DNA from: Cranoglanis bouderius
Lineage: Eukaryota > Chordata > Actinopteri > Siluriformes > Cranoglanididae
Direction of reading: 5' to 3'
NCBI GenBank assembly: GCA_023630585.1
Contig: CM042566.1
Coordinates: 15,886,754 to 15,950,753, forward strand
DNA length: 64,000 nt
Positions 22,287 through 32,481 of the stretch are shown here, in pieces. Position 1 is the first letter of the stretch; every line of letters starts with the position of its first letter. The notes beneath the pieces were generated by a model that saw only the letters and a program-made list of their open reading frames with translations, had not been told where the DNA came from and did no database searches. The position numbers were made by a program, and so were the translations under genes.

Positions 22287-22372
22287 TGACAGAATACTAC
22301 GCCTACACTGTGGATGCAGCAGGAGAGTGAGGAGAGTGTCATGCCGGGATCTTTGTACCAGCGTTTGATTCC

Positions 22373-22609
22373 GTGTGTTTTCCCCCGTGGACCCACCTGG
22401 ATGTTCCGGCTCCCTTTGAGGGATTTGAAAGCCCTCTGAAGGGATTTTTCCTCCAATGCCAGTTTTATTTTGAGAGCCTCGTGAACCCCAAGCCCAAGGA
22501 GAGCCAGTGGCTTATGTTCTTGTTATCCCGGTTCATTGGTCTGGCTCACCAATGGGCAGAGCTCCTTATAGCCACAGGTAACTTCGATCTGAGTTCATCT
22601 GCATCATGA
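22373..22609 (+). CDS. Gag/capsid-like N-terminal segment of copy B
   Basis: The frame contains [20 protein letters not shown], then a segment with [20 protein letters not shown]. This pattern (small hydrophobic helices, an FLLSRxxGxAxxWA core) is like the capsid-type gag of Ty3/gypsy Sushi elements and their domesticated relatives (DUF4939/RTL-like). The likely role is particle formation for the element. It ends at TGA 22607-22609, overlapping the next frame by a -1 step. Whether that is a programmed frameshift or decay cannot be told. The start shown is the first ATG-like codon, and the true start may be the ATG near 22342. Confidence 0.5.
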   Translation: MCFPPWTHLDVPAPFEGFESPLKGFFLQCQFYFESLVNPKPKESQWLMFLLSRFIGLAHQWAELLIATGNFDLSSSAS

Positions 22610-23394
22610 GGGTGATCTATGGGAAGGAAGACCTTATATTTGATTTAGACAATTTTTTGGGGAAGGCCAGTCTAACAGATGAACCTGCAAGGCCATTCAC
22701 CACATTTTATGAGCAGGCCAAAGTGGTGGTCTCCACAGCCCAGCCCCAGTCGCAGGTGTGTGCGACTGAGGGCTGTAGTAAAAAAGCCAAGCTACGGTGT
22801 CCCACGTGTGTCGAACTTGGGATAGAAGGATCGTATTTCTGCTCTAGAGAGTGTTTCAAGGGCAGCTGGCATACCCGCAAATGGCTCCATAAGAGACTGA
22901 GTGCAGAGCGCCAGCCAGAGGTCAACATGGTGACCTCATCTCCGGAGCTCCAGCCTGAGATCCACGAGGTGCTCTCACCTGCGGAGCTCCAGCCAGAGGT
23001 CAACATGATGACCTCATCTCCGGAGCTCCAGCTGGGGACTCATGAGGTGGTTTCCCCTGCAGAGCTCCAGCCAGAGGTCAATGTGGCGACCTCAGCTCTG
23101 GAGCTCCAGCCCAAGACCCATGAGGTGGTATCACCAGCGGAGCTCCAGCCGGAGGTCAAAGTGGCGACCTCCTCTCCAGCCATGATCCGGACGGAGGCTG
23201 ACGAGGCGGTCTCTCCTCAAGCCAAGTTCCAGCAGGAGGCCAACAAAGCGGCCTCCCAAGCCAAGCTCCAGCCAGAGGTCAACATAGCGACCTCAACCCC
23301 AGAGCTCCAGCCTGAGACCCACCAGGGGGGTCTCACCTGCGGAGCTCCAGCCAGAGGTCAACGTGGCAAACTCCGCCCCAGCGCTCCAGCCTGA
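22606..23394 (+). CDS. Gag C-terminal segment fused to a METAP1-like zinc finger and PEL/EVN repeats
   Basis: The 262-residue open frame has three parts. Residues 1-45 continue the gag piece ([19 protein letters not shown]), also seen in copies A and C. Residues 52-96 (22759-22893) form a Cys/His finger spaced C-x4-C-x7-C-x2-C-x10-C-x3-C followed by two His. It contains [24 protein letters not shown] and WLHK. This is the pattern of the N-terminal finger of methionine aminopeptidase 1 (zf-C6H2 type). The first His lies two residues earlier than in METAP1, whose own His position is Arg here. Residues 100-262 are repeats of PELQPEVN with TSS spacers. A G-run near 23325 shifts the frame. Copies A and C lack the finger. 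No aminopeptidase domain follows. Confidence 0.65.
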   Translation: MRVIYGKEDLIFDLDNFLGKASLTDEPARPFTTFYEQAKVVVSTAQPQSQVCATEGCSKKAKLRCPTCVELGIEGSYFCSRECFKGSWHTRKWLHKRLSAERQPEVNMVTSSPELQPEIHEVLSPAELQPEVNMMTSSPELQLGTHEVVSPAELQPEVNVATSALELQPKTHEVVSPAELQPEVKVATSSPAMIRTEADEAVSPQAKFQQEANKAASQAKLQPEVNIATSTPELQPETHQGGLTCGAPARGQRGKLRPSAPA

Positions 23395-24007
23395 GGTCAA
23401 TGTGGCGACTTCAACACCAGAGTGCCAGCCGGAGTCCCACGAATGGGTTTCCACTACAAAACTCCAGCTTGAGGTCAACAAGGCGACCTCAAATCCAGAG
23501 CTCCAGCCAGAGGTCAACGAGGCGACCTCATCTCCAGAGCTCCAGATGGAGGTCAACGTGGCGACCTCATCTCCAAAGCTCCAGCCAGAGGTCAACGAGG
23601 GGACCTCATTTCCAGAGCTCCAGATGGAGGTCAACATGGCGACCTCCTCTCAAGCCATGATGGAGGCCAATGAGGAGATGCCTCCCAAGCCCAGTTCCAG
23701 TCGGAGGCCAACAAGTCAGCCCACCACGCTCTGCTCACTACTGAGGCCGACGAGACAGCCCACCAAGTTCTGCTCACGCCTGAGGTCAACAATGCGACCT
23801 CCCAAGCATTGTTCCTGCCTCACAACCCTAATGAGCTTGCCCCAGCTTCACGTCTGCCCCCCGGCTCTGCGAGGAACGAGCTATACCATGGACAATGCCT
23901 GCGTCGGGATCTGGGGGGCTGAATGGACAATTTTGCCCAGAGGTCCAGGACCACCGGGGGGGAGATTTTGGCACTTGTGTGTCTTTGTTCAGTGTGTAGC
24001 ATTGTGA
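23363..24007 (+). CDS. Continuation of the repeat tail of copy B after a frameshift
   Basis: The frame continues the same [16 protein letters not shown] repeats in the next phase. After about 23650 it turns into unrelated, non-repetitive residues running into the 3' LTR. It is best read as the C-terminal half of the preceding protein, separated by an indel at the G-run near 23325. The repeats are acidic, proline-rich and probably disordered. Confidence 0.45.
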   Translation: MANSAPALQPEVNVATSTPECQPESHEWVSTTKLQLEVNKATSNPELQPEVNEATSSPELQMEVNVATSSPKLQPEVNEGTSFPELQMEVNMATSSQAMMEANEEMPPKPSSSRRPTSQPTTLCSLLRPTRQPTKFCSRLRSTMRPPKHCSCLTTLMSLPQLHVCPPALRGTSYTMDNACVGIWGAEWTILPRGPGPPGGRFWHLCVFVQCVAL

Positions 24008-24252
24008 GTTCTGTGTGTTTCTGCCAGACCCGTACCAAACCTTTGATCTTGTTTCACACTTCATGGGTTTGATCCTGTTTTTGTTTCCTCATTTCTATTG
24101 ATTCCTGTTTTGCCTAGTTTAGCCTGTTTGCCGATCGCCTGACCCCCTGCCTGTTTATGACTATGTTTTTGCCTTCCGATTTGGTTTTGTCTGCCCGTCT
24201 CTTTATAATAAAGCTCTTAACTGCATTTGCATCTGTCTCAACATCAATTACA
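23974..24252 (+). repeat. 3' LTR of copy B, 5'-truncated
   Basis: It aligns from its first base with about position 22013 of the 5' LTR and ends with the same tca-attaca. About 185 bp of LTR start is missing. Confidence 0.65.
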
Positions 24253-24688
24253 TGACAATGATGTATAGGAATTAACTATGTATGATAGGCCTTATAATCA
24301 AATTAATTGTTTTAATGGGTTGAACAATTGGTTTCTATGATACAAAATGAAGTGGGAATTAAAGCCCTGTGTCCGAGAGTTTTATCTAGGTAATTATTTT
24401 CACATCAGCTTCAGCAGCATCTTTCTTTCATAATATCTTTATTCTATTTGCACCGATTTCACTGACTATTATGTAATAATATTTGTTAGTATTTTTTAGT
24501 TTAATACTATAATGTTATTTGGAGGTTATAATGGATTTGGATGAATTTCACTCATGCATACGTAAAAACAATTGAGTGCATGTTTCAGTGGTGCATCTTA
24601 CACCTTGAGCAGGTTTAAACCCTATTTAAAATAGAAGCTTGAGATAAAATCATTAGGTTTAGTTAGAATTTTTACTATACTTTTAGTA
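24253..24688. other. AT-rich non-coding stretch, nothing recognised
   Basis: No open frames or repeat ends could be supported. Confidence 0.4.
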
Positions 24689-26179
24689 TATTTGGACATG
24701 CAAACATTTGATCATCTTTGAAACAGTGCCTATTAAGAAAATGACACATAAAATTGACATTTTGTAGTAATTTTCACAATTTAAATTAACAAAAAATATA
24801 GATCTGTCACATGGAAAAAGTAAGTATACCCCTTTTTTCCCCTTTTTTCATTCTTTCTTTTTTCTTTTTTTTCTTTTTTTTCTTTTTTTTTTTTTTACTT
24901 TTATCACACCTTCAAATCCATATAATTTGAATCAGGTGTTCAAGATTTGGTGCCAGTGATCAGAACCTGCTTAGGGGGTGCAGGTGGAATCTGTCTTATT
25001 TATACCTCTATAATATCTAGTGTCTGGTGTTCCCTTTGTTATTGAGGTGTGTGGTGTCATCATGCCAAGATCTAAAGAGTTCTATAAGGCCTTCAGAAAA
25101 AAGGTTGTGGATGCCTATGAGTCTGGCAAGAGATTTAAAAAGATTTATAATAATTTGAAATACATCATTCCACTGGCCGTCTCAGCAAGTTCAGTCCAAG
25201 AGCAGACTGTCTGATGCAAAAAAGAAGTCTCCAAGAACCCCAACATTTCATCACAGGATCTGCTATGTCTGTTGGTGTCAAAGTGCATGCTTCTACAATC
25301 AGAAAGAGATTACACACATTTGACTTGCATGGGAGACGTGCCAGGAAAAAGCCTTTGCAAGACTACATTTTGCCAATGAGCATATAGTCAAAGACCAGGC
25401 ATTTTTGGAATAATGTGCTCTGGACAGACGAATCGAAGATAGAGTTGTTTGGCCACAGTAACAGCAGACATGTTTGGTGCAGACCAAAGACAGCTTGACA
25501 GGAGAAGCACCTCATACCAACTGTGAAGCATGGTGGTGGAAATGTTATGGTTTGTGGTTGCTTCGCTGCCTCAGTGACTGGACAGCTTGCATTCATTGAT
25601 TCATCTATGAATTCTGCCTCATATCAAAGAGTGCTTGAAGATAATGTGAGGCCATTTGTCTGAAAGTTGAAGTTGAACCAAAGTGGACCTTTCAACAGGA
25701 TAATGATCCTAAGCACACTAGCAAATCCACCAAGGAATGGCTCAAAAAGAAGAAATGGAGGGATATGGAATGACCTAGTCAAGCTCAGATCTGAATCCCA
25801 TTGAAATGTTGTAGGGGGATTCAAAATGGGTAATACATTCAAGAAAACCCTCAAATATCTTGCAACTGAAAGAATATTGCATGGAAGAGTGGTCAAAAAT
25901 TATTGCAAAATGCCTACAAGAAGTTATTTCTGCTAAAGGGGGCAATACTATCTTCTGAGGCCAAGGGTATACTTACTTTTGCCACAGAAGAATATCACAT
26001 CTATTGATATTTCTGCTGAATAAATGATTAAAAAAGCTAATTTTCCATATGGGTTTGTTCAAGTATAACAACTTTATGAATGCACACTGTTTCAAAGATG
26101 ATCAAATGTTTGCTTGTCCAAATATGTCAAAAAAGCCAACAATTTCCATGGGATGTACTTATTTTTTCACACGACTGTA
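24689..26179 (+). mobile_element. Tc1-like transposon, same family as 8769-10225
   Basis: The right end carries the full terminal repeat through ttttttcacacgactgta. The left end starts inside the terminal repeat (tatttggacatgcaaacatt) and has lost the outer part. A CT-rich expansion lies at 24834-24898. Confidence 0.8.
25062..25950 (+). pseudogene. Tc1-like transposase, multiply broken
   Basis: ATG at 25062 gives MPRSKEFYKAFRKKVVDAYE. A deletion follows at about 25150. Later pieces are the second HTH part, a region with VLWTDESKIELFGHSNSRHV (first acid intact), HGGGNVMVCGCFAASVTGQL, and a QQD-equivalent now FNRI near 25697. Near 25790 the sequence that should encode the third acid is altered. 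Several frameshifts and stops. It is closely related to the copy at 9118 and useful for comparing decay. Confidence 0.75.
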
Positions 26180-26617
26180 TATAGCAAACATCCACAAAAC
26201 TGAGTTGTAAAAGTCCTTTCACACTGAGCACGACGCGATAAAATGAAGCGAATCGCCGACGAACGGTGCTTTCACACCGAACACGAAACGATTGGTCGCC
26301 ATCAGCTAATTCATAAAACAACAAACTAGCCCTCGGTGCTGTTGCTGGTAGAGAAATCCATTTTCTTTCTTTTTCTGTGCTTCTTAAGTTTGTGTACCTT
26401 GTGGTGCTATGCATATGGTGCTATGCGCCAACATTTAAGTGATTCTTCTTGTCTTGTGGTCAAACATGATAGGCCGATCAGCTGAATAATGAGTTGCGCC
26501 ACCTCGTGTGCAGGCGTAAAAAGCATTCTCGGTCAGCCCCACCTATCATGCAGGCATGAATTAGCTGATGGCGACCAATCGTTTCGTGTTCGGTGTGAAA
26601 GCACCATTTGTATTTTT

Positions 26618-26950
26618 CAAACATGAAACCCATGCAATCATGGACAGGTATCTTAAGTTATAGCAGTATGAAAAAAAGGGTATTTGGCACGAAACCCGTG
26701 CTATAACCTGAAGTTATAGCAGTATGAATAAAAGGGTATTTGGCATGAAACCCCTGCGATCATTTACAGGTATCTGATGTATGAATGTAAAAGGGTATTT
26801 GGCACAAAACCCCTGTGATCATGGACAGGTATCTGATGTATGAATGTAAAAGAGTATTTGGCACAAAACCCCTGTGATCACGGACAGGTATCTGATGTAT
26901 GAATGTAAAAGGTTATTTGGGCACGGAACCCCTGTGATCACGGACAGACA
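26618..26950 (+). repeat. ~60-bp tandem repeat, left arm
   Basis: Five to six units contain cctgtgatcatggacaggta, tctgatgtatgaatgtaaaa and gggtatttggca. Later units are nearly identical. Confidence 0.85.
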
Positions 26951-27145
26951 ACTATCTGCAGCAAATGGCTTTTCTTCCCAAACCTATGCAAATTCTCAAA
27001 ATAGGCCACGCCTACTTGATGACACAATATCTGTTATGCTGTCCTGAAACCCCTGGAAAAAAGTGCCTGCCTTGAAAAAGCAGTTGTTTTTAGTCTATTT
27101 TTCTTGTTGACTTTAAGAATTGTTGTGTGTGTATGTATATATTAG

Positions 27146-27708
27146 TGATGTGTCGTTCGCGAACGAGTGGGCTCCTTTAAGTGAATGATGGGAGCCAACT
27201 CCCGTCTGAGAGCCGATTTAATTTTTTTTTTGTAAATTAATACAAGACAGAATAATAGGATGATCTTTTCGCAACACTGCTCGGCCACACGCACATCATG
27301 CACTGACTGAATGTTGTGTTGACATATATGTGCATGTGACCAGTCACGTGTGATAACATTCTCCATTTTAATACATTTAATACATGCATTTTAATAACAG
27401 ACAACATAAAGGCAGAATGTAGAATTTGTAAGGTAAAAATATCATATGTTCAGTATAAATAAAATGTTCAGTACACCTGTAATAGTGTTTGAGGTTTTTA
27501 CCTTATTTAAGGTTTATATGCCAAACAATGTAAAATTATGTAAAATGATAAGGTTTACCTTGAATAATTAAAGTGATATATATGTGCACACACTAATCAT
27601 AGGTCAAAATATTGCTAAATTTGGCTGAATTATAAAAGCCAGAAGTGGTACTAAATGAAGAGCCGTTTGCCAGCCATAAGAGCCAGCTCTTATTGCTGAG
27701 CTGAGCCA
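27146..27708. mobile_element. hAT-like MITE at the centre of the fold-back
   Basis: The left end tgatgtgtcgttcgcgaacg is a typical hAT-type terminus. The right part has aagagccagctctta. The right terminus is worn or lost where the inverted array begins. No transposase. Confidence 0.5.
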
Positions 27709-27970
27709 AATACCCTTTTATTCATACTGCTATATCTTCAGATACCTGTCCGTGATCGCAGGGGTTTCATTCCAAATACCCTTTTACATTCATACATCAG
27801 ATACCTGTCCGTGATCGCAGGGGTTTCATGCCAAATACCCTTTTACATTCATTCTGCTATAACTTCAGATATCTGTCCATGATCACGGGTTTCATGCCAA
27901 ATACCCTTTTATTCATACTGCTATAACGTCAGATACCTGTCCATGATTGCATGGGTTTCATGTTTGAAAA
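27705..27970 (-). repeat. ~60-bp tandem repeat, right arm (inverse of the left arm)
   Basis: Four units with ccaaatacccttttattcat and agatacctgtccgtgatcgc are the reverse complement of the left-arm units. Confidence 0.85.
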
Positions 27971-28942
27971 ATACTATTGTTATGAAATGCTTGTTTCACT
28001 TAAATAAGCTCAAAGTCTTACTGACTTTACATCAATTCTATCATGTGTCCTCACATGCAAGACTAAAAATCTGCAGTAAAACCTTTTTTAGTTCCTTTTA
28101 ACCTCAGTATCGTTTCCACTGTTTGTTGCCCCATTATAAAAAACAAACTCATAATTATCCACATTTTCATACTTTGAAGAACTAATTTAGCATGTACAGT
28201 TTTTTTTTTTTAAACATCAAAAAATAGATACCGATATTTGTCCTTCATCTTACATCGCTGATCCTTGGAATGCCCACATGCGCATGTTCGGTGACATTTA
28301 ATTTTTTGTAAGGGGGCGTCTTTCTCCAGAAATGCTCATATTATGTCATGGTGCTTAAACCCATGGAATTTAGTGAATGCCCTTTTTCAAGTGATTCTCT
28401 TCCAGAATGCTTCTCTTTGGTGTTTATACTGGTTTTCAAAACAGCTTTCTGTCTGAGATAGCGTCACCTATCTCGCCTTTTTGCGACTCCGGGAACGTAA
28501 TCTAAAGCTCAAATCTAATTGGACGGCCCGTTTCATCGTGGGGCGACTGGGAAAAAAATCAACACACTGGTCGAAAAAAAACAACTCACTTTGTTGCGCT
28601 ACGATTGATCGCGCCCAGTGTGAATAGCTCCATAGGGATCTATTGTTTTGATTCAAGAGCGTCATTGCGTCAAACATTTGCATCCCTTAATCGCGCTCAG
28701 TGTGAAAGGCCCTTAAAAAGTTGTAAGAGACAAATGGGATAAGGCTGTGCTCGAAGTATATACCATTTTTTCTCTGCTCTAAGAGGCATCTCTTGACCAT
28801 GTAAATAGCAACAGTGCACAGCCACAAAAAATAAAAATTTATTGTGACCAACCAGAATAGCTACACTTGTGTTAGCATGAAAATGGAACCCTTTATATTG
28901 TTTCATCCTTTAATTTGTTAACTGCCTGTAGACATACAGTAG

Positions 28943-30637
28943 TGTAACGTATCACGGTGCCCAAACTGATTTCTAAATTAACCCAAGTGAAACATATAAA
29001 GTTTCACTCCCTTAGGTGACCCAGAATAACCCGAGAGGCCTCCTTTGACCAGATGCACCTTTGGAATGCAAGAGACTCTTTGGGAACCCACACAGGACCT
29101 ACCCCCGCAATAAAAGAAACCTTTGATGACTGAACGTCTGGGAAACTTCAGGATTAGTTCGTCAACAGGGATCCACCCTTTCCCCGACCCAGGGCCCATA
29201 AATCTTCGATTTAATCTCAGTTTACGATCTCAGAGATTAGCATCGGAGCCAACCGGTCTAGCAAAGAAAACCTCCTCCCTAGAAGGTCACCCTGAGGTGA
29301 CCAAAGGACCGTTGTGACTTTAGAAGAACACCAGCCCCCTCTCCTGGACATGCACACACTCACGCACACACACAGTGAACATGTCTCTTGAATGTAACCT
29401 GTAATCATATCTCTAGATAGTTATAATGTATTCGTATATGCAGGTGTTGTGTGTCTAGATAACCTAGTTGTAGCGATTTTATATAGTTTGAGCGAAAAGC
29501 TAATTTTTAAGTTGTCTGTAACTATGTCTAATGATCCTACACTGTCCAAGATATCATAATCTCCTTGAAGTTTGGTACCAAAATCATTGTCTCATAATAT
29601 GCCAATTAATGATACATACTACAAGACGATAGGATGTATCATTATATACTTTTCCATGTTTTATCAAATACCATATTAATCCAAACTTAACACAAATCCC
29701 GCCCTGACATGCGACCCGCTCTGGGACAGACCAAGGAAGTTTTCCCCCAGAACTTTCTCATCTCTCTCTGGATTCGCCAGCAGCTCAGAGAGGCGTGTAC
29801 ATTGGCATTGTCCATAAAAGACCGCGACACGCGTCCCTCTAGGCTCGCTCGCTCGCTCTTTCTTACCCTCTTCCTGCTTTTCACCTTGCCGCCTCCTCCT
29901 TCCGTTTCCGGCATTCCTCCGGACTCTCCTTTGTCTCGTTAAACCACGTGGCAATTACCATATTCTTCATTCTCGGGTGAGACCCAACTCCGTTCACCCC
30001 TACTCTACCCCGATGCGGAAGATTCAGCAAACTCCTCGCTAAATCTACGAACCAAGGACCCTCGCGAACGGCATAAAATTAACGCAAGTATAATTCCAAT
30101 TGATCTATAGAGGTGTCCTTTAAGTCAGAGCCACTTTTGTTGAAAAGGTGAATTCGAATTCATTTGCTGATTCTCGAGGTTAAACTGTATTCTGCCATTG
30201 TTACTTTCATTACTTTTCCTTCTGTTTCTTTCACTTACCCTGTATATATGTATTATTTGTTTGTACCTAGTTGTGTATATCAGTAGTTTTTACGTAGTTA
30301 TTAAAATCCATGGTTATCACGCTGGATCGTCTGTTTTTACTTATGACAAGGTTCACTTTTAACGTTGCTCCTCGCTACGCGAAGTATTTCTGTTAACTTA
30401 TAATAAACTATGCTTCGTGGCCAGAAGAATAATTTATTCTTTTAGAGTAATACGAAGATTGCCCTGGTAAGTTTGGTGGACAAACAGATCAAGCTGCTTC
30501 GCATTTAATTCTAAAGCTAGGTTACAGTAATTAATATAACATTCCCTTTCATGGTCGATTTACATCCATACTTAATCAGAACACGCTTCGATTAGAGCTA
30601 TAGATATATTTCACCCATTTGAGCTAGATTCGCTACA
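28943..30637 (+). repeat. 5' LTR of the provirus
   Basis: TG...CA ends. A CA-rich segment lies near 29345-29375. A TATA-like cataaaag at 29813-29820 is followed by a CT-rich start region (29845-29890). AATAAA at 30402-30407 is a likely polyadenylation signal. This is long for a retroviral LTR. Confidence 0.9.
29813..29820 (+). promoter_or_regulatory. TATA-like box of the 5' LTR
   Basis: cataaaag lies about 30-40 bp upstream of a pyrimidine-rich stretch where transcription would begin. The same motif is in the 3' LTR at the matching place. Function is inferred. Confidence 0.45.
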
Positions 30638-32481
30638 TATAATGGTGGAGATTGTGCGGGCACGTTTTAAAAACCTTGGTTCATGAGTGAATGCGCTTCG
30701 AATCCGGCGCGCCTTTGTTCGTTCCATTCTTAAATCCGTATTTCGCGCGCTCAGCGAGTGAGCGTCCCGAGCTCACTCCGCTGATAACTGAAAGGCTCTA
30801 AGCTGATTTTCAGTTCAGCACGTTAACAGCGCTATATATTTGTCTGACAAATTTAGCCACGGTTAAGTGCTTAAAGTTAAAACTGCAGTTCATAACATTA
30901 AACTTGTGTCTGAAGACGATGAAATCGCAACACAGCATATTTTTAATTGTGTAATCGCCTGGTAAGAACGAAGAAACCTTCTTCCAGCGCAGTAAAGATT
31001 GATTTGAGCGATGTTCCTCTTATCGTTCTAGAAGGCCTTATTATATTGCTAGACTCGATGCATTGCGTTGAACCAATGTTAATTCGACAAGCAATAAGTC
31101 TCTTCTGCAGAGCTAAACCGGTGTAGCTAACGGTAAGACGCACTGCATGTAGAAATCAGCCTCAAACAGTGAGTGATACATAAATGAAGAGCCCGACACT
31201 CTGATCAAGTGTAAATTCAAACAACGGCGAAGAAATCCCGTTGTGATTTTATGTGCATGGCAGCGAAGAAATCCTGCCCACATTTCTTGTGCATGAACAG
31301 TACAAAAGGATCCCTGATATCTCAAAATTTCTCCATTCTCGTGATAACACATGAAATCGCCATTAAAGCCGTCCCCTAGGAAACGCGCGCTGATTTCATT
31401 TCACGTCTGAGTTAGGGCAGGTTGCAGTACCTCTGACTGAACACCAGAGGGCCGCCAGCTTGAGGGCTAACCACGGTAAAACCAACACCCCCCTTTTTAC
31501 TTACTATTGTGTGGCCCACTGCCGCCACCTTGTGGGCCTTCTCTGTTAGGTCTATGCTATTCTCATTTCTGCATTCACTGTTCCTTGTCTCAGCCTCTCT
31601 GTCCTTTCTAGCTATCCTACTCTAGCAGGATTAGTGTTCTCAATTTTTCTCTTTCTTTTCGGCTTGTTTGTTTTATTACTCTTTTGTTTTATTGGCTGTT
31701 TTACAATTTATTTCTCTCACCACTTTATTTTTCTTTATTGGCGCTATTAGTTTCATTTTAATTATTATTATTATTGTTTTTTTTCCCCTCTTTTTCTCAT
31801 TATTATTTTTAATTTTTGTTTATTGTTTATTTTTATTCACTCATTTTTCAATTTTTTTTCTTCTCCCCTCTCTTCTTTCATTTTGTCATTTTACTTATAT
31901 TTTGATTCCCTTTTTCGTCTTTCCCAATTGATAACACTCTTCCACTTAAAGAATTCCTTACTGTGCATGCTCCCTTAGTGTGAACTAAAACCCAGCCGAA
32001 GTAAGATTTGAATTCTAACTGTTGTGGTAGCCATTGGCATCTGCCTATTCATAGGACTTCCACAGATAGAGAAGGCTTTCTCAATTTTGAGAAAAATTAG
32101 TTCAATTTTATTTGTTCTACTTAGCTGTTGTTTGGTTATGACTTGTCTCTTCAAGCTCACCTAAAGGCATAAGCCTACGGGAACCAGCAAGGAAAAAGCT
32201 AAAACCCTAGATTGTATGACCCAGGCAGCCAGTGTCATTAGATGACCCACTAGGCTACCACCTGTCCAAATCTTCTAATTCAGATCTGGCGCGTACCCAG
32301 ACCATTTGGCCCTTCCTGGCCACTTACGGCCAAAGACAATAAGTGTCCGGCCTACATACCACTAACTGGCTGTACCAGTTAGCCAAATTGAGACTCACCG
32401 CGTACCTAATTAAGTACGATTGCGACTAGCTAATTTGCATGGACTTGCATCAGTGTTGTTCTTCTCTCGTCAAAAGTTGCC
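30638..32481 (+). other. Provirus leader with primer-binding-site candidate
   Basis: Just after the LTR, tggtggagattgtgcggg (about 30643-30660) starts with TGG, as expected for a tRNA-primed site. The same tggtggaga motif follows related LTR ends at about 13275 and 47101. I could not name the tRNA. The leader is unusually long (1.8 kb) and has a T-rich low-complexity part at 31640-31930. No real gene was seen in it. Confidence 0.5.

Larger units (their letters stand above)
21828..24252 (+). mobile_element. Gag-only LTR element, copy B, carrying a captured zinc finger
   Basis: The 5' LTR runs about 21828-22286 (TGTTATGGG to ATTACA, AATAAAGC near 22239). The 3' LTR begins only at the middle of the LTR (23974) and ends at 24252 with the same ATTACA. 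The two share long stretches such as gttctgtgtgtttctgccag. A G-rich purine tract (23955-23967) precedes the 3' LTR. Between them are a gag-like frame and a repeat-rich frame with a zinc finger. No protease, RT or integrase is present, so it is non-autonomous. Confidence 0.75.
26200..28725. mobile_element. Large fold-back (inverted-repeat) element with internal tandem arms
   Basis: Outer ends tcctttcacactgagcacga (left) and the inverse at 28690-28710 (cgctcagtgtgaaaggccc) suggest terminal inverted repeats. Inside are a second inverted pair (26262-26314 / 26557-26612), inverted arrays of a ~60-bp repeat, and a hAT-like insertion in the centre. No transposase is seen. The superfamily is not certain. 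Confidence 0.55.

Noticed and set aside
29676..29954. Basic Arg-rich minus-strand frames, repeated at 40385-40663
   Set aside because: They occur twice because they lie in the LTRs, antisense to the CT-rich start region. No evidence of a gene.
31640..31931. An 87-codon hydrophobic frame in the provirus leader
   Set aside because: It is the translation of T-rich low-complexity sequence.
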